The notes under the pieces are model-generated. The model ran no database searches. It had not been told where the DNA came from and saw nothing but the letters and a program-made list of their open reading frames with translations. The translations under genes and the position numbers were made by a program. A stretch of DNA of 64,000 nt from Arthrobacter sp. zg-Y820. GTDB taxonomy: Bacteria > Actinomycetota > Actinomycetes > Actinomycetales > Micrococcaceae. The first letter of the stretch is position 1, and every line of letters starts with the position of its first letter. Of this stretch, positions 53,397 through 61,314 are shown piece by piece. The stretch covers positions 2,046,001-2,110,000 of the forward strand of contig NZ_CP126247.1 of the NCBI RefSeq assembly GCF_030142155.1. The letters are read 5' to 3'.

Positions 53397-54336
53397 ATGC
53401 GCTGTTGACGGCCGTGATGCTGGAGCTGATTCCCCTGGCCTGTCCGGTGAGTTCAAAACGGACCGGTCGATAGTAATCGTCGAGCCACACCGTCAGCTCC
53501 GTTGGCATCATGTCATCGGCGGCGGCATCCCCGGCGCGGACCCCGCTGATCTTGGTCCTGGCGGCCCCGTTGAGGATGGCGCCGTAATCCACCTCCAGGG
53601 CTGCGGCGCCGCCGAACAGTGCTCCCACCCGGTCCGGGTTCACGGTGAGCTCGGCGGCGGAGGCCAGCACTGCCGCGTAGGCCTCCTCGGGGGTGCCGGA
53701 GGCATCGGCCTTGATCCTGCCCCCGCCGGTGTCGACGCTGCTGCCGCCGGCGCCCGCCGTGATCCGCAGGTCCAGTCCCTGGTTTTCCAGGGTGAGCGAG
53801 AACTCCGGCGCGGTGGTGAACTGCACGGTGTGTTGTCCCTGCGGGAGCCAGCTCGACGCCGTTTCCAGGGTCTGCGTTGCTCCGCCTCCGGCGGTCATGC
53901 CGGCGCTGATGCAGGCCGCGGCCTCGTTCGGCGGCATAACCGCCGGGTCGCGGCGCAGCAGGAACTGGCAGGCGTCCTGGACCAGCTGGGGCATGCCGGC
54001 TTGGCTGCCGCTGACGCCGACCTTCAGCGGTTCCGCGGCCGGTTCCGGCACGGCGGCGCTTGGGGTGGCCGGCACTGAAGGAGAGGGCGGCGCTGAAGGA
54101 GAGGGCAGAACCGGACGCGGTGCCGGTGCGCCGGGCACGGATGCCGGGCCGGACACGCTCTGCCTGTCCCTGAACTGTTCGGCGGTCGGCCCGCAGGCCG
54201 CCAGCGGCAGCAGCAGCGCGGCCGCCAGCGCCGCCGTCCAGGCAGAAACACGGGCGCTGTCAGGAGAAGGGGCAGCCGAAGGCCCGGCCCGGGAAGAGCG
54301 CCGGCGCTGGAACGCCCGGCTTGAACCAATACGCAT
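53380..54336 (-). CDS. Hypothetical secreted lipoprotein
   Basis: 318 aa. A long basic lead (residues 1-30) is followed by the signal core VSAWTAALAAALLLPLAACG, with a lipobox Cys at about residue 49. A Pro/Ala/Ser-rich linker (about 60-105) leads to a folded domain with VGVSGSQAGMPQLVQDACQF and FSLTLENQGLDLRITAGAGG, and ends in PVRFELTGQARGISSSITAV. No family is recognised; the shape is of LppX/LprG-like or beta-rich surface lipoproteins, but this is a guess. The last four codons and stop are duplicated in tandem just after the gene. Confidence 0.75.
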   Translation of the reverse strand: MRIGSSRAFQRRRSSRAGPSAAPSPDSARVSAWTAALAAALLLPLAACGPTAEQFRDRQSVSGPASVPGAPAPRPVLPSPSAPPSPSVPATPSAAVPEPAAEPLKVGVSGSQAGMPQLVQDACQFLLRRDPAVMPPNEAAACISAGMTAGGGATQTLETASSWLPQGQHTVQFTTAPEFSLTLENQGLDLRITAGAGGSSVDTGGGRIKADASGTPEEAYAAVLASAAELTVNPDRVGALFGGAAALEVDYGAILNGAARTKISGVRAGDAAADDMMPTELTVWLDDYYRPVRFELTGQARGISSSITAVNSAWDLRQ

Positions 54337-54421
54337 AGCGGCCTCAGGAACGAATGCGGAGGGTGATCAATGACGACGCAAGTGTTGCACCAAAGCCGGA
54401 TGAAGGTAAGCGAAACCGCGC

Positions 54422-55234
54422 CTATTTCGGCTGCGGCCGGCATTCCCAGAACGCCACGGCACTGGCGGCAGCGACATTCAGCGAGTCCACTCCCGCGCTC
54501 ATCGGGATCCGGACGGTGAGGTCGACGGCGGAGAGGGTGCCGGCGGCCAGGCCGTCCCCCTCGGTTCCCAGCACCAGGGCCAGGCGCTCGTCCCGGCGGG
54601 CCCCGAGCTCGTCCAGGCTTACCGAATCCTCGGCCAGGGCCAGCGCGGCGGTGACGAAGCCGGCGTCGCGCAGCGCCGCCAGCTGGCCGGGCCAGTTTTC
54701 CAGCCGCATCCAGGGCACCTGGAAGACCGCTCCCATGCTGACGCGGATGGCCCTCCGGTAGAGCGGGTCGGCGCAGCGCGGACTGACGAGGACGGCGTCC
54801 ACCTGCAGTGCTGCCGCGGAGCGGAAGATGGCACCAATGTTGGTGTGGTCCACGATGTCCTCCAGCACGGCCACCCGCCGGGCAGAGGCCAGCAGCGGGG
54901 CCAGTTCACGGGGCGCCGGGCGCTCCATGGCGGCCAGCGCACCGCGGTGCAGATGGAATCCGGTGATTTCCTCCAGGATTTCCGCCGTGCCTACATAGGC
55001 GGGAACCTCCGGATACCGGTCCAGCAGGTCCTGCAGGTCGGGAATCCACTTCTCGGCCAGGAAAAAGGACCGGGGCCGGTGCCCGGCGTCCAGAGCCCGG
55101 CGCAGAACTTTGGAGGACTCGGCGATGTACATGCCTTCCGCGGGCTCGCGGCGGCGGCGCAGGGCGGTGTCGGTCAGGTTGGTGTAGTCGGCGACGCGCG
55201 GGTCGGCGGCGGTGCGAAGGTACTGGAGGGTCAC
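54422..55234 (-). CDS. TrmH/SpoU-family RNA methyltransferase
   Basis: 270 aa SAM-dependent 2'-O-ribose methylase of the SPOUT class. Motif 1 is in DHTNIGAIFRSAAALQVDAV, motif 2 is LALVLGTEGDGL and motif 3 IPMSAGVDSLNVAAASAVAF; these form the trefoil knot that binds SAM. The N-terminal part (about residues 1-100) is an SpoU substrate-binding domain. The target (rRNA or tRNA) is not decided. Its start is 1 base after the TSUP-gene stop (55234/55235), so it is in one operon with that gene. Confidence 0.93.
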   Translation of the reverse strand: MTLQYLRTAADPRVADYTNLTDTALRRRREPAEGMYIAESSKVLRRALDAGHRPRSFFLAEKWIPDLQDLLDRYPEVPAYVGTAEILEEITGFHLHRGALAAMERPAPRELAPLLASARRVAVLEDIVDHTNIGAIFRSAAALQVDAVLVSPRCADPLYRRAIRVSMGAVFQVPWMRLENWPGQLAALRDAGFVTAALALAEDSVSLDELGARRDERLALVLGTEGDGLAAGTLSAVDLTVRIPMSAGVDSLNVAAASAVAFWECRPQPK

Positions 55235-56044
55235 TCAGAACAGCATATTCCACAGTGCCACCAGGCCCAGCAGCACGATGACCGTGCGCAGGACCACCGG
55301 CGAGAGCCTGCGCCCCAGGGCAGCGCCGGCAAAACCGCCGATCAGCGAGCTCACGGCAATGAGGGCGACCACTGGCCACACAATCCGGTCGAAGGCGAAG
55401 AGCAGGTAGGAAACTGCTGCCACGATGTTCACGCCCAGCACCAGGATGTTCTTCATGGCGTTGGCATTCTGGATGCTGCCGTGCAGGAAGATGCCCAGGA
55501 TTCCCACCAGCAGGATTCCCTGCGCAGCCACAAAGTAGCCGCCGTAGACACCGGCCAGATAGATCAGGATGATCAGGATCACGGTCTGGCGGCGGGGAGC
55601 TTTCGGCGCGGCGGAAAGGGTGGATCCGCCGGACTGCGGCTCCGGCGCTGACGCTTCGGCACGGCGGCGAACCCACCGCTGCAGCGCGGGCTGGAAGATG
55701 ACGAACAGCAGCGCCACCACAATCAGGTACGGCGCCACCGCACTGAACACGCTCTCCGGCAGGTGCAGCAGCAGCGCCGCGCCGGTGATGCCGCCCAGGA
55801 TCGAGGCCGGCAGCAGTTTCAGGAGTGTTGATTTCAGCCCGGCCAGTTCCCGCCGGTAGCCCCAGGACCCGGCCAGGTTTCCGGCGATCAGTCCCATGGC
55901 ATTGGAAATGGTGGCGGCCACCGGGGCATAGCCCAGGGCCACCAGGACCGGGAAGGTTACCAGTGTGCCGGAGCCGACGACGGCGTTGATGGTTCCCGCC
56001 CACAGTCCGGCAAAAAAGACCAGGGCGCTATGGAACAGGTCCAT
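55235..56044 (-). CDS. TSUP-family (TauE/SafE) sulfite-type exporter
   Basis: 269-aa membrane protein with about eight helices. The N-terminus FFAGLWAGTINAVVGSGTLV with PVLVALGYAPVAATISNAMG matches the TSUP signature. A cytoplasmic loop lies in the middle (about residues 110-150), then ILIYLAGVYGGYFVAAQGIL and GSIQNANAMKNILVLGVNIV repeat the motif. The family exports sulfite, sulfonates or other organic anions; substrate unknown. Shares an operon with the RNA methylase downstream and follows the ABC ATPase gene by 24 bases. Confidence 0.92.
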   Translation of the reverse strand: MDLFHSALVFFAGLWAGTINAVVGSGTLVTFPVLVALGYAPVAATISNAMGLIAGNLAGSWGYRRELAGLKSTLLKLLPASILGGITGAALLLHLPESVFSAVAPYLIVVALLFVIFQPALQRWVRRRAEASAPEPQSGGSTLSAAPKAPRRQTVILIILIYLAGVYGGYFVAAQGILLVGILGIFLHGSIQNANAMKNILVLGVNIVAAVSYLLFAFDRIVWPVVALIAVSSLIGGFAGAALGRRLSPVVLRTVIVLLGLVALWNMLF

Positions 56045-56068
56045 GACGCTACCGCCTGCGGGGCAGCG

Positions 56069-56854
56069 TCAGCGGCGGGCGGTGGCGGACCACCGGCCGC
56101 CGTCGTGATGCACGTCCAGCGGCAGGTCGAAGGCGGCGCTGAGGTTCTCTTCGGTGAAGACGCCGTCGATCGGACCGGAGGCCACGACGCCGCCGTCGCG
56201 CAGCAGCAGCGCGTGGGTGAAGCCCGGAGGCACCTCTTCAAGATGGTGGGTGACCAGGACCATCGCGGGTGCTTCCTCGTCGCGGGCCAGGTCCGCCAGG
56301 CGTGCCACCAGGTCCTCGCGGCCCGCCAGGTCCAGGCCGGCCGCCGGCTCGTCCAGGAGCAGCAGCTCCGGGTCGGTCATCAGGGCCCGGGCAATCTGGA
56401 CGCGCTTGCGCTCACCCTCGCTCAGGGACGCAAAGCTGCGGTTGATGAAGGTGGACATGCCCCAGTCGTGGAGCAGGTGGAAAGCGCGGCGTTCGTCGAG
56501 CTTTTCGTACTTTTCGCGCCAGCGTCCGGTCATGCCGTAGGACGCGGTCAGCACCACGTTGAGCACGGTTTCATGCTCGGGGATCTGGTTTGCCAGTGCC
56601 GCTGAGGCCAGGCCGATCCGCGGGCGCAGTTCAAACACGTCGACCGTTCCGAGGACTTCCTCAAGGATTCCGGCGACTCCGCGGGTGGGGTGCATGCGTC
56701 CGCCGGCGATCTGCAGCAGCGTGGTCTTTCCGGCGCCGTTGGGCCCCATGATGACCCAGCGCTCCCCCTCCTTGACCTGCCAGTTAACTGCGTCCAACAG
56801 GGTCTTGCCGCCGCGAACGACACTTACGGCAGCAAATTCAAGAACATCACTCAT
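56069..56854 (-). CDS. ABC-type ATP-binding protein (stand-alone)
   Basis: 261 aa single ABC cassette starting at ATG 56854 (an ATG four codons upstream is also possible). Walker A GPNGAGKTTLLQIAGG, Q-loop region, signature LSEGERKRVQIARALM, Walker B LLLLDEPAAGLDLAGRED, H-loop VTHHLEEVPPGFTHALLLRD. No permease or binding-protein gene lies beside it. The PPGFTHALLLRDG form of the C-terminus is typical of ModF/YhaQ-like cytoplasmic ATPases of unclear role. It heads the ATPase-TSUP-methylase group and is divergent from serB. Confidence 0.92.
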   Translation of the reverse strand: MSDVLEFAAVSVVRGGKTLLDAVNWQVKEGERWVIMGPNGAGKTTLLQIAGGRMHPTRGVAGILEEVLGTVDVFELRPRIGLASAALANQIPEHETVLNVVLTASYGMTGRWREKYEKLDERRAFHLLHDWGMSTFINRSFASLSEGERKRVQIARALMTDPELLLLDEPAAGLDLAGREDLVARLADLARDEEAPAMVLVTHHLEEVPPGFTHALLLRDGGVVASGPIDGVFTEENLSAAFDLPLDVHHDGGRWSATARR

Positions 56855-56947
56855 AGCACTAGACATTAGGCTAAAGAAAGGGCCGATGGCTAAACGTGAT
56901 GCCGGCAGCCCCGCAGTTCCAGCCCCGCCCGAAGAAACGGATGCCCA

Positions 56948-57946
56948 ATGCCCACCCAGAATTCTCCGCAGTCCAGTGCCGTTCCTGTATCCGGTGCCGC
57001 TGCTCAGTACAGCGTCGTCAGCTACGGCCGGGAACTGGGCGACGCCTACCTGTCCGCCGTCCAGCAGGCGGTGGGCACCGTCGGCGGACGCATCCTGGAG
57101 CTGGAGAACGCCTCCGGCGACGGGTACGTCGTCACCAAGCTGCTGGTGGCATACGACGGCGGCATCGAGCTGCTGCGGCTGGCCGTCACCGCAGCGGCGG
57201 CCGCCCTGGGCACTGCAGCGGCAGGCGCGCAGAGCGCCGTCGTGCCGTCCTCACTGCTGGAACCGGCACGGAAACTGCTGATCATGGACGTGGACTCCAC
57301 CCTGATCAAGCAGGAGGTCATTGAACTGCTGGCCGCCCACGCCGGACGTGAGGCGGAAGTCGCGGCGGTGACCGAAGCCGCCATGCGCGGTGAACTGGAC
57401 TTCACGCAGAGCCTGCACCAGCGCGTTTCCGCGCTGGCCGGACTGCCGGCGTCGGTCATAAACGAGGTCGGCGCCCGGATCGAGCTCTCCGACGGAGCGG
57501 AGGCGCTGGTCAAGGAGTTCCTGGCCGCCGGCCACGCGGTGGCGGTGGTGTCGGGCGGTTTCAGCCAGGTGCTCGCGCCGCTGGCCGAGCGCCTGCAGCT
57601 CACCCACGCCAAGGCCAACCTGCTGGGCATTTCCGACGGTGTCCTGACCGGAACCGTCGACGGACCGGTGGTGGACCGCGCCGAGAAGGCCCGGTCCCTG
57701 CGGACGTGGGCGGCGGGCCTGGGCATAAACGAGCGGCACACCATTGCGGTGGGCGACGGCGCCAATGATCTGGACATGCTGGCGGCGGCCGCGCTGGGCG
57801 TGGCGTTCAACGCCAAGCCGGCAGTGCAGGCCGCCGCTGATGCCGTGCTGAACCTGCCCAACCTGGACGTGGTGCAGCACTTCGTTCGGCTCCGGACAGA
57901 GCCGTCAGGACCAGCCGTTCAGAACTACCCGGCAACCCCGAGGTAG
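56948..57946 (+). CDS. serB: Phosphoserine phosphatase
   Basis: Last step of serine synthesis: dephosphorylation of L-phosphoserine. 332 aa. HAD motif I MDVDSTLIKQEVIEL (Asp114, Asp116), motif II VSGGFSQVLAPLAERL, motif III Lys in DRAEKARSLR, motif IV AVGDGANDLDMLAAA. Residues 20-100 correspond to the ACT-like N-terminal region of actinobacterial SerB but in shortened form (about 80 aa). Divergent from the ABC ATPase gene. The start at ATG 56948 lacks a clear ribosome site (CGGATGCCC). Confidence 0.94.
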   Translation: MPTQNSPQSSAVPVSGAAAQYSVVSYGRELGDAYLSAVQQAVGTVGGRILELENASGDGYVVTKLLVAYDGGIELLRLAVTAAAAALGTAAAGAQSAVVPSSLLEPARKLLIMDVDSTLIKQEVIELLAAHAGREAEVAAVTEAAMRGELDFTQSLHQRVSALAGLPASVINEVGARIELSDGAEALVKEFLAAGHAVAVVSGGFSQVLAPLAERLQLTHAKANLLGISDGVLTGTVDGPVVDRAEKARSLRTWAAGLGINERHTIAVGDGANDLDMLAAAALGVAFNAKPAVQAAADAVLNLPNLDVVQHFVRLRTEPSGPAVQNYPATPR

Positions 57947-58674
57947 TCGGCGCCGCCCACGTATTCGGTGTGGCCGGAGGAAACGTCGGCGGTGGCCATG
58001 CGGGCCACCTCGGCGCCGAACTCCTGCACCGAGTACAGCCGGCCGGCCTCCACGCGGCGCGCTTCGATCGCTCCGGGGTTGGCGCGGTCCAGGAGCGTTG
58101 CAGTGACGGTTCCTTCGATCATGTCCCCGGACACCACCACCAGCGTGATGCCCTTGGCCTCGAGCTGCGGGAGCATGTCGCGCAGGGCGTCCTCGCCGGC
58201 CCGCTTGCTGCGCGCCACCGGCTCGTATTCGGGCATGGTGGGCACCGTGTTGATGAAATGTGCCTGGTGGCTGGTGACGAAGACCACGCGCGATCCGGCC
58301 GGCATGACCTCCAGTGCCGCGGTGAGCATGTTGACCTGCGCATCGCGGTTGAGCTTCAGTGCGTAGTCTTCTTCGACGCCGCTCTCCATGCCGCCGGATG
58401 CGTTCAGCACCAGGACATCCACCCCGCCGAAATTCTCCGTGGCGGCAGCAACCAGCGCCGCCGGGCCCTCGGGCGACGTCAGGTCGGCGCCGACGGCAAC
58501 GGCACGGCCGCCGTCGTTCTCGATGCCGGTGACCACCTTGTTGGCCCGCGGTGCCTTCTGCCGGTAGTTGACCACCACGCCGGCGCCCTCGGCGGCCAGG
58601 AACTTGGCCACCTCCGCTCCGATGCCGCGTGAGGATCCGGTAACGATGGCGGCTTTGCCGTCCAGCAGGCCCAT
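57925..58674 (-). CDS. SDR oxidoreductase with FabL-like Tyr-x6-Lys
   Basis: 249 aa. ATG 58674 has AAGGAG 5 bases upstream. Cofactor motif TGSSRGIG is classical, NASGG follows strand 4, and Ser135 stands in FVTSHQAHF. The catalytic pair reads Y150EPVARSK157, that is Tyr-x6-Lys as in enoyl-ACP reductases FabI/FabL rather than Tyr-x3-Lys. It comes about 170 bases after fabG on the same strand. In several actinobacteria fabG is followed by the enoyl reductase, so it may be the last reductase of the fatty-acid cycle; this is inference. Its 3' end overlaps that of serB by 22 bases. Confidence 0.85.
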   Translation of the reverse strand: MGLLDGKAAIVTGSSRGIGAEVAKFLAAEGAGVVVNYRQKAPRANKVVTGIENDGGRAVAVGADLTSPEGPAALVAAATENFGGVDVLVLNASGGMESGVEEDYALKLNRDAQVNMLTAALEVMPAGSRVVFVTSHQAHFINTVPTMPEYEPVARSKRAGEDALRDMLPQLEAKGITLVVVSGDMIEGTVTATLLDRANPGAIEARRVEAGRLYSVQEFGAEVARMATADVSSGHTEYVGGADYLGVAG

Positions 58675-58842
58675 GGGTGCTCCTTCGTGAAGATTGTGGA
58701 AAGTATCCAAAGTTTTAAGCAACAGATTCCATCCTGCCAGCCCCCGGGGTTCTCCACAGTGGTGGAAACCTCCAAGGAATTCCCCCGGGGACGTTGGCAG
58801 GACCGGTGCGGACAGTGCCGGCCGGCGCGGTGGGCGGGAGCG

Positions 58843-59613
<771 letters not shown>

Positions 59614-59685
59614 CTAGCCCGGCCGGAACCAACTTCAACATCACGGGATCCAGTGCGACAATGGATGAATCTGTTTGGGAGAGTG

Positions 59686-60108
59686 ATGAACAAGGAATCC
59701 AGCCGCGGCGTTTCGGTCCCCCGGATCACTGACGCCCGCACGGCGCACACCGATGAGATGCATGCACGCATGATCAAGTATTCGGTGTCCATGGGCATCC
59801 GCATTGTGTGCTTGGGCCTGATGTTTGTTGTGCACGGCTGGCTGCTCTGGGTTGTCATCGCGGCCGCCGTCGTGCTTCCGTATTTCGCCGTGATCATTGC
59901 CAACGCCGGCAGCGACACCCGCAACATGACGGCGTCGGATTCCATGATCGACTCGCTTCCGCCGCCGGCCATTGAGGCGCCGCGCCCGGAGGAGCACCGC
60001 GACTCCCCGGAGACCACACTGCTGCACGGCGAGATCGTTGAGGACGACCCCGCTGACGGGGACCAAGCCGACAGCCACCACGAAGATAAGGCACCACCTT
60101 CAGCATGA
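59686..60108 (+). CDS. DUF3099-family small membrane protein
   Basis: 140 aa, ATG 59686 with GGGAGAG upstream. PRITDARTAHTDEMHARMIK then two hydrophobic helices (about residues 35-80; VSMGIRIVCLGLMFVVHGWL, AAAVVLPYFAVIIANAGSDT) fit the actinobacterial DUF3099 family. The C-terminal tail is acidic and His-rich and probably disordered. The next gene overlaps its stop by 4 bases (60105-60108), and SURF1 follows, so the three are likely one operon. Function unknown; the company suggests membrane or cytochrome-oxidase biogenesis. Confidence 0.85.
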   Translation: MNKESSRGVSVPRITDARTAHTDEMHARMIKYSVSMGIRIVCLGLMFVVHGWLLWVVIAAAVVLPYFAVIIANAGSDTRNMTASDSMIDSLPPPAIEAPRPEEHRDSPETTLLHGEIVEDDPADGDQADSHHEDKAPPSA

Positions 60109-60410
60109 ACCTTCTTGACCAACTGGCCCGCACCACCGGCGCCGCTCCCCACACCGGATCCGAGCCGTCGGACCCGGAGGCCGGCGCTCCGGCGGTCTGC
60201 TCCCGCAAGGGCTGCCGGCAGCCGGCCGCGTGGCGGCTCCTGTGGAACAACCCGCGGATTCACACCCCGGAGCGTCGGAAGACGTGGCTGGCGTGCGGCG
60301 AACACCGCGGCTGGCTGGAAGAGTACCTGCAGACGCGCGATCTCTGGAAGGAAACGCTTCCGCTCACCGGAGCGCCGACTCCGGCGGACCCCGACAGCGG
60401 GAGTGCGTAA
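60105..60410 (+). CDS. Small Cys/His protein next to SURF1
   Basis: 101 aa with a compact metal-site-like set: Cys32, Cys37, His53, Cys64 and His67 (VCSRKGCRQPAAWRL, WLACGEHRGWLEEYL). The pattern could bind zinc or copper. It has no hydrophobic helix. I recognise it only as a conserved actinobacterial protein without known role. The ATG overlaps the DUF3099 stop and SURF1 starts at the very next base after its stop, so the three are translationally coupled. Confidence 0.78.
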   Translation: MNLLDQLARTTGAAPHTGSEPSDPEAGAPAVCSRKGCRQPAAWRLLWNNPRIHTPERRKTWLACGEHRGWLEEYLQTRDLWKETLPLTGAPTPADPDSGSA

Positions 60411-61283
60411 ATGTACCGGTTCCTTTTCTCCAGCCGCTGGCTGGGCTGGTTTGCCCTGGTCTGCCTGCTTTCGGCCGTCTGCACCACCCTGGGCCTGTGG
60501 CAGATGGACCGCCGGGACGCGATCCGCGAAGACATCGGCAATGTGGTCAACAACTACGACGCCGCGCCGGCCGCCTTTGCCGACGCCGCCGGCCTGTTCG
60601 AAACCTATGATCCGGCCAACGAATGGATGCCGGTGGAAATGACCGGCGTGTACGACGCCGACAACCAGCGCATCGTCCGGAACCGTCCGCTGAGCGGGCG
60701 TGCCGGCTACGAGGTGGTGGTGCCGCTGAAGCTCACCGACGGGACCGCCGTCGTGATCAACCGCGGCTGGCTCCCCATTGGCAACGACGAGGCCGGCCGG
60801 CCCGACACCGTTCCAGCGCCGCCCGCGGGCGAGGTCACCGTCGTCGCGCGCGTCAAGCCCCCCGAGCCCGCCCTGCAGCGCGGAGCACCGGAGGGGCAGC
60901 TGGCCTCCATTGACTTGGCCAAGTACCAGGACGAGGTCGGATACGAGCTGGAACAGGGCGCCTACGGCCTCATGGCCAGCGAGGACCCCGCTCCCGCCGT
61001 CGTTCCCGAAGCTGCGCCGAAGCCCTCCGTGGACGAGGGCCCGCACCTGTCCTACGCCATGCAGTGGTTCGCCTTTGCCGTGATGCTCTTCATCGGCCTG
61101 GGCTACGCGGCGTACCAGGAAGCGATGAACCTGCGCTACGGCGACGAGGACGATTACGAAGAGGACGACGACGAAACGTACGCCGCGCACCCGGGGCCGG
61201 CTTCCCGCCGCCGCCCGCGGAAGCAGCGCGGCAGTACCCAGGAGGACGAGGAAGACGCCCTGCTGAAGGCGCAGGGCTTCTAG
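60411..61283 (+). CDS. SURF1-family cytochrome-oxidase assembly protein
   Basis: 290 aa. Two membrane helices, near the N-terminus (FALVCLLSAVCTTLGLWQMD) and near residue 225 (MQWFAFAVMLFIGLGYAAYQ), enclose the SURF1 outer domain with EWMPVEMTGVYDADNQRIVR, NRPLSGRAGYEVVVPL and VVINRGWLPIG. The family helps insert heme a into cytochrome c oxidase subunit I. The C-terminus is a long acidic and then basic tail (DEDDYEEDDDE, SRRRPRKQRG). It follows the small Cys/His protein without a gap. Confidence 0.93.
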   Translation: MYRFLFSSRWLGWFALVCLLSAVCTTLGLWQMDRRDAIREDIGNVVNNYDAAPAAFADAAGLFETYDPANEWMPVEMTGVYDADNQRIVRNRPLSGRAGYEVVVPLKLTDGTAVVINRGWLPIGNDEAGRPDTVPAPPAGEVTVVARVKPPEPALQRGAPEGQLASIDLAKYQDEVGYELEQGAYGLMASEDPAPAVVPEAAPKPSVDEGPHLSYAMQWFAFAVMLFIGLGYAAYQEAMNLRYGDEDDYEEDDDETYAAHPGPASRRRPRKQRGSTQEDEEDALLKAQGF

Positions 61284-61314
61284 GCCCCGCTCCCCTGCCC
61301 GCTCGGAGGGTTGG

